From: CAWCUK01 sp963798775
Lineage (GTDB): Bacteria; Bacteroidota; Ignavibacteria; Ignavibacteriales; Ignavibacteriaceae
DNA length: 64,000 bases
NCBI GenBank assembly: GCA_963798775.1
Contig: CAWCUK010000003.1
Coordinates: 434,001-498,000 of the forward strand
Direction: 5' to 3'
Part shown: positions 1 to 9,056 of the stretch, piece by piece
Position numbering within the stretch: position 1 is the stretch's first letter
Layout of the letters: each line of letters opens with the position of its first letter
The notes under the pieces: model-generated
What the model was told of the DNA's origin: nothing
Databases searched by the model: none
What the model saw: only the letters and a program-made list of their open reading frames with translations
Translations under genes and position numbers: made by a program

Positions 1-900
1 CAGGAACAGTTAAAGCAGGAAACCGATAATCTTGAACCAAATTCTTCCGCGTTTAACCGGAAAGCGCAGGAACAAAGTAATTTAAATAGAAGCCTTGATA
101 AAATTTTATCGCAAATGTCTGATCTTTCCCAAAAAACTTTTGCTATTACACCGGAAATGGGAAAAGCGCTGGGAAATGCTAAAAAACAAATGAATGAATC
201 CACGCAGGGAATGCAGAATAGAAACGGAAATATGGCTAGCATGAGTCAAGGAAACGCGATGCAGTCATTAAATGAAGCAGCAACATTAATGAAAGGTTCC
301 ATGGAATCGATGATGCAGGGAGGCGGGCAGGGCGGTATGATGTCTTTGATGCAGCAGCTTCAGCAGATGTCCGGGCAGCAGATGAATTTAAATAATATGA
401 CTCAAATGCTTCAGCAGGCACAAAACGGAAAACTTTCACCTCAGCAGCAGGCACAGCTGCAGAGGCTTCAGCAGCAGCAGCAGGTTATTCAAAAATCACT
501 TCAGCAGTTAAATGAAGAAGCAAAAAGCAGCGGACATTCAAAAAGCATTCCCGCAAACCTGGAAAATGTTCTGAAGCAAATGCAGGAAGTTATTACGGAT
601 ATGAATACAGATAAACTGGATGATAATTTAGTTCAGAAGCAAGAACGAATTTTATCTAAACTTTTAGATGCCCAGCGTTCTGTAAATGAAAGAGATTATG
701 AGAAAAAAAGAGAGGCAAACAGCGGAGAAAATTTTACCAGGCAATCTCCGGCGGAATTAAATCTTTCATCTGAAAAAGGAAAAGATAAACTTAGAGATGA
801 ACTGAATAAAGCAATAAAAGAAGGTTATTCCAAAGATTATGAGGAATTAATCAGAAAGTATTATGAAGCGCTGCAAAAAGAGAATGAAAAGACTCAATAA
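1..900 (+). CDS. C-terminal part of a DUF4175-type large protein (5' truncated)
   Basis: The frame is open from the first base of the window, so the real start lies outside it; about 299 codons are visible. The protein is rich in Gln and Met, with a Q/M tract encoded by CAG/ATG-rich DNA at about 300-500, and looks like one long coiled coil. The end, with a GYSKDYEELIRKYYEAL-like tail, resembles the C-terminus of the large membrane-anchored DUF4175 proteins of Bacteroidota and Ignavibacteria, whose function is unknown; this is from memory of the family. It ends 12 bp before a convergent gene, with no obvious terminator between. What the missing N-terminus holds cannot be seen. Confidence 0.7.
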   Translation, partial: QEQLKQETDNLEPNSSAFNRKAQEQSNLNRSLDKILSQMSDLSQKTFAITPEMGKALGNAKKQMNESTQGMQNRNGNMASMSQGNAMQSLNEAATLMKGSMESMMQGGGQGGMMSLMQQLQQMSGQQMNLNNMTQMLQQAQNGKLSPQQQAQLQRLQQQQQVIQKSLQQLNEEAKSSGHSKSIPANLENVLKQMQEVITDMNTDKLDDNLVQKQERILSKLLDAQRSVNERDYEKKREANSGENFTRQSPAELNLSSEKGKDKLRDELNKAIKEGYSKDYEELIRKYYEALQKENEKTQ

Positions 901-912
901 GTAGTTCAGGCG

Positions 913-1764
913 TTAAACAGGATCAATATGCACAAAAACTTTGTTTATATCCGAAAGATCCGAAATAGCGAATTGTACTTTTTTACCAATATCATGCGAT
1001 TTTTCGGTGCTCACGTTTTTATCAACATCAATATGAATTTCAACATGAAATTTATTTCCCACGTAATATGATTTTAATTCATTAATTCCCAGAACTCCGT
1101 TTATCTTTAATGCTGTATTTGCGATTTCCAAAATTAAATTTTCGTCCGCCGATTTTCCCATTAAGTAATCAATATTTTCTCTCGCAATAATATAACCCGA
1201 GCGGAAAATGAATAACGCAATTAAAATTCCCGCTACGCCGTCTAAATAAGTTAATCCAAACTGAACCCCAATAATACCGATAACAGTAAGAGAAGAAGCA
1301 AGTACATCATTTAAACTATCGATAGCGCTGGCTTTTAACGCGGGGCTTTTATATTTATTGCCCACAAATGATTGATACCTGGTAAGAAGAAGTTTTATAA
1401 CGATAGTTATTCCCAGAACAATATAAACAGCGGGAATTATATTGGGATGATGCGGATGAATAATTCTATTTATAGATTCTTCAATTAAATTAATTCCCAC
1501 CACACCTGTAAAAAGCGCAATCAAAAAAACCGCTATGGGCTGAGCCGCATGATGACCGAATTGATGTTTTTCATCAGCTTTTTGAAGAGAAATTTTTACA
1601 CTGTACATAATAGCGAACGAAGCTACAATATCAGTTAAAGAATTTATAGCGTCAGAAATAACAGCGATAGAATTGGAAATAATTCCAACTATTATTTTTA
1701 TAATAAAAAGGAAAATATTAACAAATAAGCTTAAATTAGCGGCTCGCTTTAAAATTTTTGTCAT
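913..1764 (-). CDS. Cation diffusion facilitator family metal transporter (possibly Mn-type)
   Basis: 283 residues, the usual size of a bacterial CDF metal/proton antiporter of the inner membrane. About five or six hydrophobic segments precede a cytosolic C-terminal domain (from about residue 205) with the ferredoxin-like fold expected of the family. The metal site can be read: Asn41 and Asp45 in SDAINSLTD of TM2, and a DxxxD pair in AIDSLND of TM5. An Asn-Asp/Asp-Asp set is what is reported for Mn2+ exporters such as MntE, whereas Zn transporters usually have His/Asp; Mn export is therefore an inference. A His-rich loop (HPHHPN) follows TM3. It stands alone, divergent from the histidine kinase gene. 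Confidence 0.9.
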   Translation of the reverse strand: MTKILKRAANLSLFVNIFLFIIKIIVGIISNSIAVISDAINSLTDIVASFAIMYSVKISLQKADEKHQFGHHAAQPIAVFLIALFTGVVGINLIEESINRIIHPHHPNIIPAVYIVLGITIVIKLLLTRYQSFVGNKYKSPALKASAIDSLNDVLASSLTVIGIIGVQFGLTYLDGVAGILIALFIFRSGYIIARENIDYLMGKSADENLILEIANTALKINGVLGINELKSYYVGNKFHVEIHIDVDKNVSTEKSHDIGKKVQFAISDLSDINKVFVHIDPV

Positions 1765-1922
1765 ACTTTAGTTATTTTTGTATCGGAAAATAAAACAGTG
1801 GTATAAATTTATATATTTATAGTAAAATATACTGTGCACTTAAAATATAAATAAACTATTTTCATTTTATTGCTTTAGTTTTAAAAACATCCTATTTTCA
1901 AGCTTTAATATTAAACTATTCA

Positions 1923-3503
1923 ATGACTGAGCTTATTCAAAAAACCTTAGAAGCAACCGGAAGGGCGTGTCAGAGTTCGGTTTTATATCTTCTGAAAATT
2001 CACAATTCAGATGTTGAAACCGTAGCGTTCTTTGGCGAAAATGAAGAAGCCTTCTCTGATTTTAATCAATCAATAATTTTACTTGCCCAGGAAGATAAGT
2101 TGAAAGACGAGGAGGCAGTAAAGCTGAATTCTTTTGCGGCTTTGCGCGCTTCTTTCAATCTTAATTCAATAAAAATTGAAAATATTTTGGAAAACAGCGA
2201 GTCAAGCGAAACATTTATTCTAATCCTCTTTTCTGAATTCAAAAATGCGTTTAATGATTGCTCGGCAAAAGTTGCTTTTTATGCCGACCTGCTGAAACTG
2301 CAAATACAGCCGGAAAAGCTTAATATAGGAAAAAAGAATGGGGAAGAAGATTTTTCCGGTTTGATGGAAACTTTTTTTGAAGCAACGGAGGATTTGGTTT
2401 TCATTTTAGATTATGAAGGCTGCTTTGAAAAGATTAATACAGCGCCTTTTTCTGCTTTAGAATATACTGAGGAAGATTTAATAGGAAAACATTTTCTTGA
2501 TCTGGCCGCGGTTAAAGAACATGCTTCCATAGCAAAGGCTTTTACAGAAATAATAAACAATAATAATATAATTTCCTTTGAAACAGTTTTATTAACTAAA
2601 TACGGTGCAGAACATATTTTTAGAATAAAAGCAAAAGCGGTTTTTAAAAATAAAGGTGTTGCCGGACTTTTAGGAATCGGAAAAGATATTACAATAATTA
2701 AAGAAAACGAAGAAAAAATATTTGATCTAAATATTAAACTAATAGAGTATGAGAGGCTTTTATCTATTGAAAGATCGCGTTCGGAACAGCATAAATTAAT
2801 TTTAGAAGAGTTAAATAAACTAAAAGGTGAATTTGTTTCCAATATCTCGCATGAGTTTAGAACTCCTTTGGCTTCAATTATCGGTTTTTCTGAAACTATT
2901 TTGGGTGATCCTGACATGCCCACAGAAATGAGAAATGAATTTCATCAAATAATTTTAGATGAAGGCAAACGTTTGGCAAAATTAATTAATGATGTTCTTG
3001 ATGTCTCCAAAATTGAAGGCGGTGAAATAGAATTAAACATAGAAAATTTTGACGTCGTAAAAGTTCTGCATAATGTGGTAGAGGAAGTGAGGGACAGTAT
3101 TGTTGCAAAAGGTATTACTTTAACGTATGAATATCCTTCCGAAGAAGTGATTGTACACGCGGATAGAGAGAAGATATCGAGAGTTTACCATAGCATACTT
3201 ACAAATGCTGTAAAATTTACAAATACCAAAGGAAGAATTACAGTATTAGCAAAAAGTTACTATAAGGAATTTGAAGTTATTATTAGCGATACCGGAATTG
3301 GAATTCCCGAAAAAGATTTGCCGTACATTTTCCAAAAATTTTACCGTGTAAGCCGACCCGGAACCGAGATACCGGGAACAGGCTTAGGCTTGGTTTTTGT
3401 TAAACAAATTGTAGATTTACACAAAGGATTTATTACTGTTCAAAGTGAAGTTAATAGAGGATCAACTTTCATAGTTAAACTTCCCAAAATAAAGAAACTT
3501 TAA
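1923..3503 (+). CDS. Cytoplasmic PAS-domain sensor histidine kinase
   Basis: 526 residues with no membrane segment, so a soluble sensor. Residues 1-140 form an unassigned, possibly GAF-like region. A PAS domain spans about 145-270 and is followed by a short coiled coil. The HisKA H-box SHEFRTP carries the phospho-accepting His310. The HATPase domain shows the N-box (TNAVKFT), G1 (SDTGIGIP) and G2 (GTGLGL). Its natural partner is the sigma-54 response regulator that starts 15 bp downstream. The ATG has no clear Shine-Dalgarno. The input signal cannot be told from sequence. Confidence 0.93.
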   Translation: MTELIQKTLEATGRACQSSVLYLLKIHNSDVETVAFFGENEEAFSDFNQSIILLAQEDKLKDEEAVKLNSFAALRASFNLNSIKIENILENSESSETFILILFSEFKNAFNDCSAKVAFYADLLKLQIQPEKLNIGKKNGEEDFSGLMETFFEATEDLVFILDYEGCFEKINTAPFSALEYTEEDLIGKHFLDLAAVKEHASIAKAFTEIINNNNIISFETVLLTKYGAEHIFRIKAKAVFKNKGVAGLLGIGKDITIIKENEEKIFDLNIKLIEYERLLSIERSRSEQHKLILEELNKLKGEFVSNISHEFRTPLASIIGFSETILGDPDMPTEMRNEFHQIILDEGKRLAKLINDVLDVSKIEGGEIELNIENFDVVKVLHNVVEEVRDSIVAKGITLTYEYPSEEVIVHADREKISRVYHSILTNAVKFTNTKGRITVLAKSYYKEFEVIISDTGIGIPEKDLPYIFQKFYRVSRPGTEIPGTGLGLVFVKQIVDLHKGFITVQSEVNRGSTFIVKLPKIKKL

Positions 3504-3518
3504 ATAAAGAGGGCTAAA

Positions 3519-4895
3519 TTGAGTAAACTAGTTTACATAGTAGATGATGAACACGCAATTGCAAAACTATTATCCTATTGGGTTAAAGATAAATGGAAGT
3601 ATGAAATTGAAGTTTTTGGAACCGGTGAGGACCTCCTAAGAAAACTTAACGGAAAACCTGATGTTATTCTTCTTGATATTATGCTGCCCGGATTGAATGG
3701 AATAGAAACATTAAAAAGAATAAAACAGCACGATGAAAATCTTCCTGTTATTATGCTTTCGGCACAGGGAAGTGTGGAAGTTGCCGTTGAATCATTACGT
3801 TTCGGCGCTTATGATTATTTCCCGAAACCGATTGATATTCAGCGTCTGGAACCGGCAATTAAAAATGCGATAAAAAATTATGATTTAACAAAAGAAATTG
3901 AAAATCTTAAAGAAAACGTAAAGAAAGAATATAGTTTCGATAATATTATTTCCGCCGACGGAAAAATGCAGGACGTTTTTAAATTTGTTTCCAAGGTTTT
4001 AAATAACGATATAACAGTTTTAATACATGGCGAATCCGGTACGGGGAAAGAACTAATTGCCCGTGCCGTTCACTATAACGGAAAAAGAAAAGATAAACCG
4101 TTTGTTGTTGTAAATTGCGCGTCAATTCCAAGAGAACTTTTAGAAAGTGAACTCTTCGGCCATGAAAAAGGTTCTTTTACGGGAGCGCATCAAAGAAAAT
4201 TAGGTAAGTTTGAATTAGCGAGCGGCGGAACTATTTTTCTTGATGAAGTGGGTGAACTGGAAATGCTGCTGCAGGCAAAACTGCTGAGAGTAATTCAGGA
4301 AAAAGAATTTGAAAGAGTCGGCGGAACCGAACTCATTAAAACCGATGTTCGAATTTTATCCGCAACAAACAGAGATTTGAAAGTAGCCGTTGAAAACAAA
4401 GAATTCAGAGAAGATTTATATTACCGGTTAAATTCTTTTCCTATTTATATTCCACCTTTACGCCAAAGAAAGGGTGATATTTTAGTTTTAGCCCAGCACT
4501 TTTTGGATGAGTTTAACAAAAAGTTAGGAAAGCATATTAAAGGATTTTCTAAAAAAGCTATAAAATTAATTTACGATTATAACTGGCCGGGTAATATTCG
4601 TGAAATGGAAAATACGGTAGAGAGATGTATGATTCTTGCGGAAAAAGATGTAGTTGATATAGAAGATCTTCCCGCGCATATTAGAAACGCGGATCCGACG
4701 GCCAATTTTGATCATTCAACTTCATTATTCAGCGATGATACTATTATCCCTTTTGAAAAGTTAAAAGAGGAAGCAATCCGCCACGCGTTAAAAGTAACCA
4801 GCGGGAATATAGTGGAAGCAGCGAAAAAACTTCAATTGGGAAGAGCTACAATTTACCGTTTAATGGAAAAATACGGAATTGAGAATAGAATTTAA
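3519..4895 (+). CDS. NtrC-family sigma-54-dependent response regulator
   Basis: 458 residues: receiver domain (1-120, phospho-acceptor Asp53 in LLDIMLPG), AAA+ sigma-54 interaction domain (about 140-380) and a Fis-type helix-turn-helix at the end (AAKKLQLGRATIYRL). Walker A is GESGTGKE at 171-178, Walker B is IFLDEVGE, and the sigma-54 contact loop reads GSFTGA at 218-223, the common Ser variant of GAFTGA. Translation starts at TTG, supported by AAAGAGGG at 3506-3513. It is 15 bp after the histidine kinase and clearly the output half of that two-component system. Target promoters were not recognised in the window. Confidence 0.95.
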   Translation: MSKLVYIVDDEHAIAKLLSYWVKDKWKYEIEVFGTGEDLLRKLNGKPDVILLDIMLPGLNGIETLKRIKQHDENLPVIMLSAQGSVEVAVESLRFGAYDYFPKPIDIQRLEPAIKNAIKNYDLTKEIENLKENVKKEYSFDNIISADGKMQDVFKFVSKVLNNDITVLIHGESGTGKELIARAVHYNGKRKDKPFVVVNCASIPRELLESELFGHEKGSFTGAHQRKLGKFELASGGTIFLDEVGELEMLLQAKLLRVIQEKEFERVGGTELIKTDVRILSATNRDLKVAVENKEFREDLYYRLNSFPIYIPPLRQRKGDILVLAQHFLDEFNKKLGKHIKGFSKKAIKLIYDYNWPGNIREMENTVERCMILAEKDVVDIEDLPAHIRNADPTANFDHSTSLFSDDTIIPFEKLKEEAIRHALKVTSGNIVEAAKKLQLGRATIYRLMEKYGIENRI

Positions 4896-4925
4896 AAAAA
4901 TAATATAATTAAAATCGAGTAAAAA

Positions 4926-5267
4926 ATGGATTTTATAAAAGAAACTTATGGCGATGTTTTGGTTGAGGTAGTTAATTTAACCCGTGCTACTTTAAAGGAA
5001 GCGGAGGAATTTAAATTAACTTTAACTCAAGATATTGAAATGGGAAGACGAAAAATAATAGTTGATTTAAGCGAATGCGAATTTATTGATTCTACTTTTC
5101 TTGGAGCGCTTGTAGTTTCTCTAAAAAAAATTACAGCTCTCGGAGGCGATTTAAGACTAGTAGGTTTTCAGCCTGCCGTTCATTCTATGTTTGAACTAAC
5201 GCGTATGTATAGAGTTTTTGAATCATTCGGAACTAAAGATGAAGCTATACAAAGCTTCGGCAAATAA
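4926..5267 (+). CDS. STAS-domain anti-anti-sigma factor (SpoIIAA/RsbV-like)
   Basis: 113 residues, a single STAS domain of normal length. The phosphorylatable serine of this family is Ser56 in FIDSTFLGALV. In partner-switching systems such a protein binds an anti-sigma kinase when unphosphorylated and is reset by a PP2C phosphatase. It sits 30 bp after the sigma-54 regulator and 24 bp before a REC-REC-PP2C protein, which is the expected phosphatase. No RsbW-like kinase is adjacent, so its binding partner must be elsewhere or be the histidine kinase; that is open. Confidence 0.9.
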   Translation: MDFIKETYGDVLVEVVNLTRATLKEAEEFKLTLTQDIEMGRRKIIVDLSECEFIDSTFLGALVVSLKKITALGGDLRLVGFQPAVHSMFELTRMYRVFESFGTKDEAIQSFGK

Positions 5268-5291
5268 AATCAATTAGAAATTAAAGCCTTC

Positions 5292-6848
5292 ATGCCAAAT
5301 AAAGAAAATAAAACAGTTTTAATAATTGATGATGATATTACTATTCGGAAAATAATTTCGCATAGTTTAAAGAAAAATGATTATAAAGTTGTTGAAGCCG
5401 AAAATCCGGATGAAGGTTTTGTCGCTTTAAATTCCGAAAAAATTGATCTGGTTTTATGCGATGTTACAATGCATGGAATGGACGGATTTACATTTTGTAG
5501 AAAAGTTAGAGAAAATGAAAAATACCGCGTTCTTCCTTTTGTTTTTGTAACCGCAAAAAATACTTTTGAAGATAAATCTAAAGCTCTCGAGGCCGGAGGG
5601 GACGATATAATTACAAAACCTTTCGATGTAAATGAACTTTTATTGAAAGTGCAGGCTTTAATTAGAAGATCGGATATATACAAAGTTTACGGAATAAAGA
5701 AAAATTTAGAAGAATCATTCGCTCAATCTACTCCTAAAATACTTCTTGTTGATGATGATCTGTCGCTTGCTAAACTATTTCAATATAACTTAAAAAAAGC
5801 CGGATTTGAATGTGAGATTGCTTCCGGCGCCGCTGAAGGATTACAAAAAGCAAAAACCGCTCCTCCGGATATTTTTATCTCCGATATTATGATGCCTGAA
5901 GTAGATGGATTCATGTTCAGGAAAATGCTTCTGAATGAACCGGATTTAAAATCGATACCTTTCGTTTTTTTAACCGCTAAAGGTGAAGAAGATAGTATTC
6001 TTGACGGCTACGATTTGGGAATTACGGATTATGTTTTGAAAACTGCCGGGCCGAGAGTTGTTGTTGCAAAAGTTAACGCTATAATAAAAAATTTAGGTAA
6101 TGAAAGGAAAAAAATTGTTGATGAACTGCATCAAGCAGCGGATTCTCTTCGTGTAAAAGTTGTCCCCGATAAGTCACCCATTTTTGGTGAATTTAAAATA
6201 AATCACTGGCATCAGCCTTTTCAAGGAATTCCCGGTGGAGATTTTATTGATTACTTTCAGCTTAATGAAGATAATTTGGCAATTATTCTTGGTGACGTGA
6301 TGGGGAAAAAGTGGGGTGCCTGGTATTTTGCTTTTGCATACGCGGGTTATATTAGAAGCGCTTTAAGAGTTGTTCTGCAGGTTTCAAATGATTTCAGTCC
6401 AAGCGCAATTCTTCAGCAGGTTAATAAATCAGTTTATGAAGACGCAAAAATTTCGGAAGTTTTCGCTACACTTTCTATTGTAGTAATTAACAAAAAAAAT
6501 AAAACGGCAAAATATACCGGCGCCGGAGATCTGCCTATTTTATTTAAAAATAGTTCAACCGGCAAAGTAAAAGAAATTAAATCGAAAGGTTTATTATTAG
6601 GCTTTATGGCTGAGGGATCATATGAAGATGTTACTGTAGAAATGAATGAAAATGATTTGCTTTTTATGATTACGGACGGAATTATTGAGTCCAGAAATCA
6701 AAAAGGTGAACAGTTTGGTTCGGAAAGATTAATTGAATTAACGGAAAATATACACGAAGAGGAACTTAAAGCTATAAAAAATAATTTGACAGAATTTACT
6801 TCAAATAAATTTGAAGATGATATAACTATTGTAAGTATAAAAGTTTAA
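5292..6848 (+). CDS. Dual-receiver PP2C-family (SpoIIE/RsbU-type) phosphatase
   Basis: 518 residues. Two receiver domains come first (about 6-125 with Asp57 in LCDVTMHG, about 150-265 with Asp198 in SDIMMPE), then a SpoIIE-type PP2C domain from about 300 to the end. The metal-binding aspartates are present in PGGDF, LGDVMGK, ITDGI and FEDDIT. The usual GDVSGKG is altered to GDVMGKKWG, but the Asp is kept, so activity is expected. The second receiver lacks the usual KP motif, having LKTAGP. The likely role is to dephosphorylate the upstream STAS protein under control of one or two phospho-inputs. No terminator was recognised after it. Confidence 0.92.
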   Translation: MPNKENKTVLIIDDDITIRKIISHSLKKNDYKVVEAENPDEGFVALNSEKIDLVLCDVTMHGMDGFTFCRKVRENEKYRVLPFVFVTAKNTFEDKSKALEAGGDDIITKPFDVNELLLKVQALIRRSDIYKVYGIKKNLEESFAQSTPKILLVDDDLSLAKLFQYNLKKAGFECEIASGAAEGLQKAKTAPPDIFISDIMMPEVDGFMFRKMLLNEPDLKSIPFVFLTAKGEEDSILDGYDLGITDYVLKTAGPRVVVAKVNAIIKNLGNERKKIVDELHQAADSLRVKVVPDKSPIFGEFKINHWHQPFQGIPGGDFIDYFQLNEDNLAIILGDVMGKKWGAWYFAFAYAGYIRSALRVVLQVSNDFSPSAILQQVNKSVYEDAKISEVFATLSIVVINKKNKTAKYTGAGDLPILFKNSSTGKVKEIKSKGLLLGFMAEGSYEDVTVEMNENDLLFMITDGIIESRNQKGEQFGSERLIELTENIHEEELKAIKNNLTEFTSNKFEDDITIVSIKV

Positions 6849-7025
6849 CTGTTGATTTTTTCTCCATTTTTCTGAAAGTTGTCATTTTTAATTAAAATTT
6901 AATTTTGTAAAAATAAAAAAAATATTATATTCTTATGTAATAAAAAAATAAGTGATATAGGATACACAATAGCAAAAATTTTATATTTATGTTAAAAAAC
7001 TATTTTCAATGGAGTGAGGGTGCAA

Positions 7026-7310
7026 ATGAAGGGTGTTATCATTTCCTCTACCGTACAAAACGATGGGGGAAAAGAGAGAAAAATCTCTAAAGTTCTAGTA
7101 AATTACTTCTTAAAACCAGTTCGTTCAGGCTTATTTGGTTTCTCCGCTTTTTTTACTGTCCTGTTAATTTCCAAATATTTAGGATTTCTGATTGGTTCAC
7201 TTCAATCTTTTGTGGTTGATATAGAAGATGTTACTCTGTCTTTACTTGGATTCTTTCTTGTTTTTCTAATAAAATTTTTAGAAAACTTTAAAGATCGAAC
7301 GGTAGACTAA
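7026..7310 (+). CDS. Small two-helix membrane protein, unknown
   Basis: About 94 residues with two hydrophobic stretches (roughly residues 36-58 and 66-84) and a basic N-terminus. I do not recognise the family. The frame is open from a GTG at 7014, but GAGGG at 7016-7020 lies five bases ahead of the ATG at 7026, so the later start is preferred. It follows a 177-bp gap after the signalling cassette, and its stop is only 5 bp from the stop of the convergent prfA gene. A holin-like or phage-shock-like role cannot be supported from sequence alone. Confidence 0.6.
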   Translation: MKGVIISSTVQNDGGKERKISKVLVNYFLKPVRSGLFGFSAFFTVLLISKYLGFLIGSLQSFVVDIEDVTLSLLGFFLVFLIKFLENFKDRTVD

Positions 7311-7315
7311 AATAT

Positions 7316-8389
7316 TTATTCGCTGGCTTGCAATTTTTCTGTTCTATCTGCTAATTTTAACTGCTCCAGTAATTCGGATATATCGCCTTCCATAATGTTT
7401 GAAAGGTTGTATAAAGTTAATCCGATTCTGTGGTCTGTTACGCGGTTCTGCGGAAAATTGTAAGTCCGGATTTTATCACTTCTGTCGCCGCTGCCGACCA
7501 TAGTCTTTCTCTGTGCGGAAATTTCTGCGTTATGTTCTTTAACTTTGGCATCGTAAAGCCGGGCGCGAAGAACTTTCATGGCTTTTTGGCGATTTTTAAG
7601 CTGAGATCTTTCATCCTGGCATTGAACCACAATTCCAGAAGGGATATGAGTAATTCTTACCGCGGTTTCAACTTTATTAACATTCTGCCCGCCCGCTCCG
7701 CCGGAACGGAAAATATCAATTCTTAAATCATTTGGATTAATATCAACTTGAACATCTTCGGCTTCGGGTAAAACTGCGACAGACGCGGCAGAAGTATGTA
7801 CACGGCCGCTTCCTTCTGTGGCGGGAACTCTTTGCACTCGATGCACACCGCTTTCAAATTTTAAATCTGAAAAAACATTTTCGCCGTTTACAGAGAAAAC
7901 AACTTCTTTTATTCCGCCGAGTCCGGTATCATTAATATCTATTATTTCTATTTTCCAATTTCTTACTTCGGCGAAACGAGAATACATTCTAAAAAGTTCA
8001 CCGGCAAAAAGGGCGGCTTCATCTCCTCCTGTACCGGCTCTAATTTCCATTATTACATCTTTATTATCATTCGGATCTTTTGGTAGAAGGAGTACTTTTA
8101 TATTCTCTTCCAGTTTATTCTTTTTCTCCTCCAGCTCGTCTAATTCTGTTTCCGCCATTTCTATAAGTTCTTTATCGGTTCCGGAATCGATTATTTCTTT
8201 ATCGCCTTCTATATCTTTTAGAACTTCTACATATTCATCGTAAGTTTGTATTATATCAACTAAATCACTCCTCTCGCGGCTTAAGCTAACCAACTTTTCT
8301 CTATCATTTAAATATGATGGATCCGATAACTGTTGATTTATTCTATCAAACTTTTCTTTTATTTTCTGTAATTTTTCTAATAATTCCAT
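7316..8389 (-). CDS. prfA: Peptide chain release factor 1
   Basis: 357 residues from the chosen start. RF1 reads UAA and UAG at the ribosomal A site and releases the peptide. The GGQ loop is seen as GGAGGQNVNK, and the stop-codon recognition tripeptide is PAT (RVPATEGSGR), which marks RF1 rather than RF2. The frame runs 12 codons further upstream to 8425, but the family starts at MELLEKL, and a promoter -10-like TATATTTG (8421-8414) lies inside that extension, so 8389 is preferred. No methyltransferase gene (prmC) is next to it. Confidence 0.97.
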   Translation of the reverse strand: MELLEKLQKIKEKFDRINQQLSDPSYLNDREKLVSLSRERSDLVDIIQTYDEYVEVLKDIEGDKEIIDSGTDKELIEMAETELDELEEKKNKLEENIKVLLLPKDPNDNKDVIMEIRAGTGGDEAALFAGELFRMYSRFAEVRNWKIEIIDINDTGLGGIKEVVFSVNGENVFSDLKFESGVHRVQRVPATEGSGRVHTSAASVAVLPEAEDVQVDINPNDLRIDIFRSGGAGGQNVNKVETAVRITHIPSGIVVQCQDERSQLKNRQKAMKVLRARLYDAKVKEHNAEISAQRKTMVGSGDRSDKIRTYNFPQNRVTDHRIGLTLYNLSNIMEGDISELLEQLKLADRTEKLQASE

Positions 8390-8413
8390 TGCTGTTTCTT
8401 TAATTTTGGATTG

Positions 8414-8421
8414 CAAATATA
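8414..8421 (-). promoter_or_regulatory. Candidate Bacteroidota-type -7 element for prfA
   Basis: On the minus strand this reads TATATTTG, a match to the TAnnTTTG box of Bacteroidota housekeeping promoters, 24 bp ahead of the chosen prfA ATG. No clear TTG box lies 17-23 bp upstream, so the call rests on one element and its position. Confidence 0.4.
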
Positions 8422-8460
8422 GCAAAGATGCTTCTGAAAATCTAAATATAATAATTTAGC

Positions 8461-8498
8461 AAAAAATAAACCCGGCTCCAATTAAATGAAACCGGGTT
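8461..8498 (-). terminator. Rho-independent terminator of the DUF6314 gene
   Basis: AACCCGG at 8469-8475 pairs with CCGGGTT at 8492-8498. Read on the minus strand the stem is followed by TTATTTTTT. It lies downstream of the minus-strand gene that ends at 8575 and separates it from prfA. Confidence 0.6.
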
Positions 8499-8574
8499 AT
8501 TTAGGGGCAGGAAATAGATAAATAAATCTATTAAGTAAAAGTATAACAAAATTTAACGGCAGTTTAGTTCCTTA

Positions 8575-8988
8575 TTAGCTATAAATAATTTTAATGGATT
8601 GATGTTTTTTGGGGCCTTTGATTTTCCAACTTAAAATAATTCTGTTCTCGAATATTTGAAGTACTGCGGAATAAACGTCTTCATAACAAATATGTGAGTT
8701 TTCTTGATCCCATTTATTCTTATTTTTTCTGTAAAATGTAATCAATTTAGTTTCGGAATCACCGTTGCGTAAATTAAATAGTATTATTTTTTTATCAGAA
8801 AATTTCCATTTATACTTATTTCTGACATTTATTTTATTCTTATTTTTCCAGTTCCCGATTTCATTAAATATTACAATTCCTTCTTCCATTATTCTGGAAT
8901 TTACTTTACCTTCAATTAATATTTTAGATTTTAAAATCTTATCTTCAACCGTAGATTCAAATTTTGTAATCTTTTGAAAAACTTTCAT
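8575..8988 (-). CDS. DUF6314 family protein
   Basis: 137 residues, matching the length of this small soluble family. Family-like features are the NEIGNW start of the sheet, a Y-x-W pair (KYKWKF), an HICYEDVY segment and a final W-x-I-x-GPKK motif. The function is not known; the fold resembles a lipocalin-like barrel. It is a lone gene, divergent from the serine hydrolase pair, with its own terminator. The start ATG has no strong Shine-Dalgarno. Confidence 0.65.
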   Translation of the reverse strand: MKVFQKITKFESTVEDKILKSKILIEGKVNSRIMEEGIVIFNEIGNWKNKNKINVRNKYKWKFSDKKIILFNLRNGDSETKLITFYRKNKNKWDQENSHICYEDVYSAVLQIFENRIILSWKIKGPKKHQSIKIIYS

Positions 8989-9056
8989 GTCTATATATTA
9001 TATTCGAAAACAGCTTACATTTCATATTGAAAAAGTTAACAAATAAAGGGAGCAAA

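Noticed and set aside
300..490. CAG-rich tract as a microsatellite repeat
   Set aside because: The tract is irregular and encodes the Gln/Met-rich coiled coil of a real protein.
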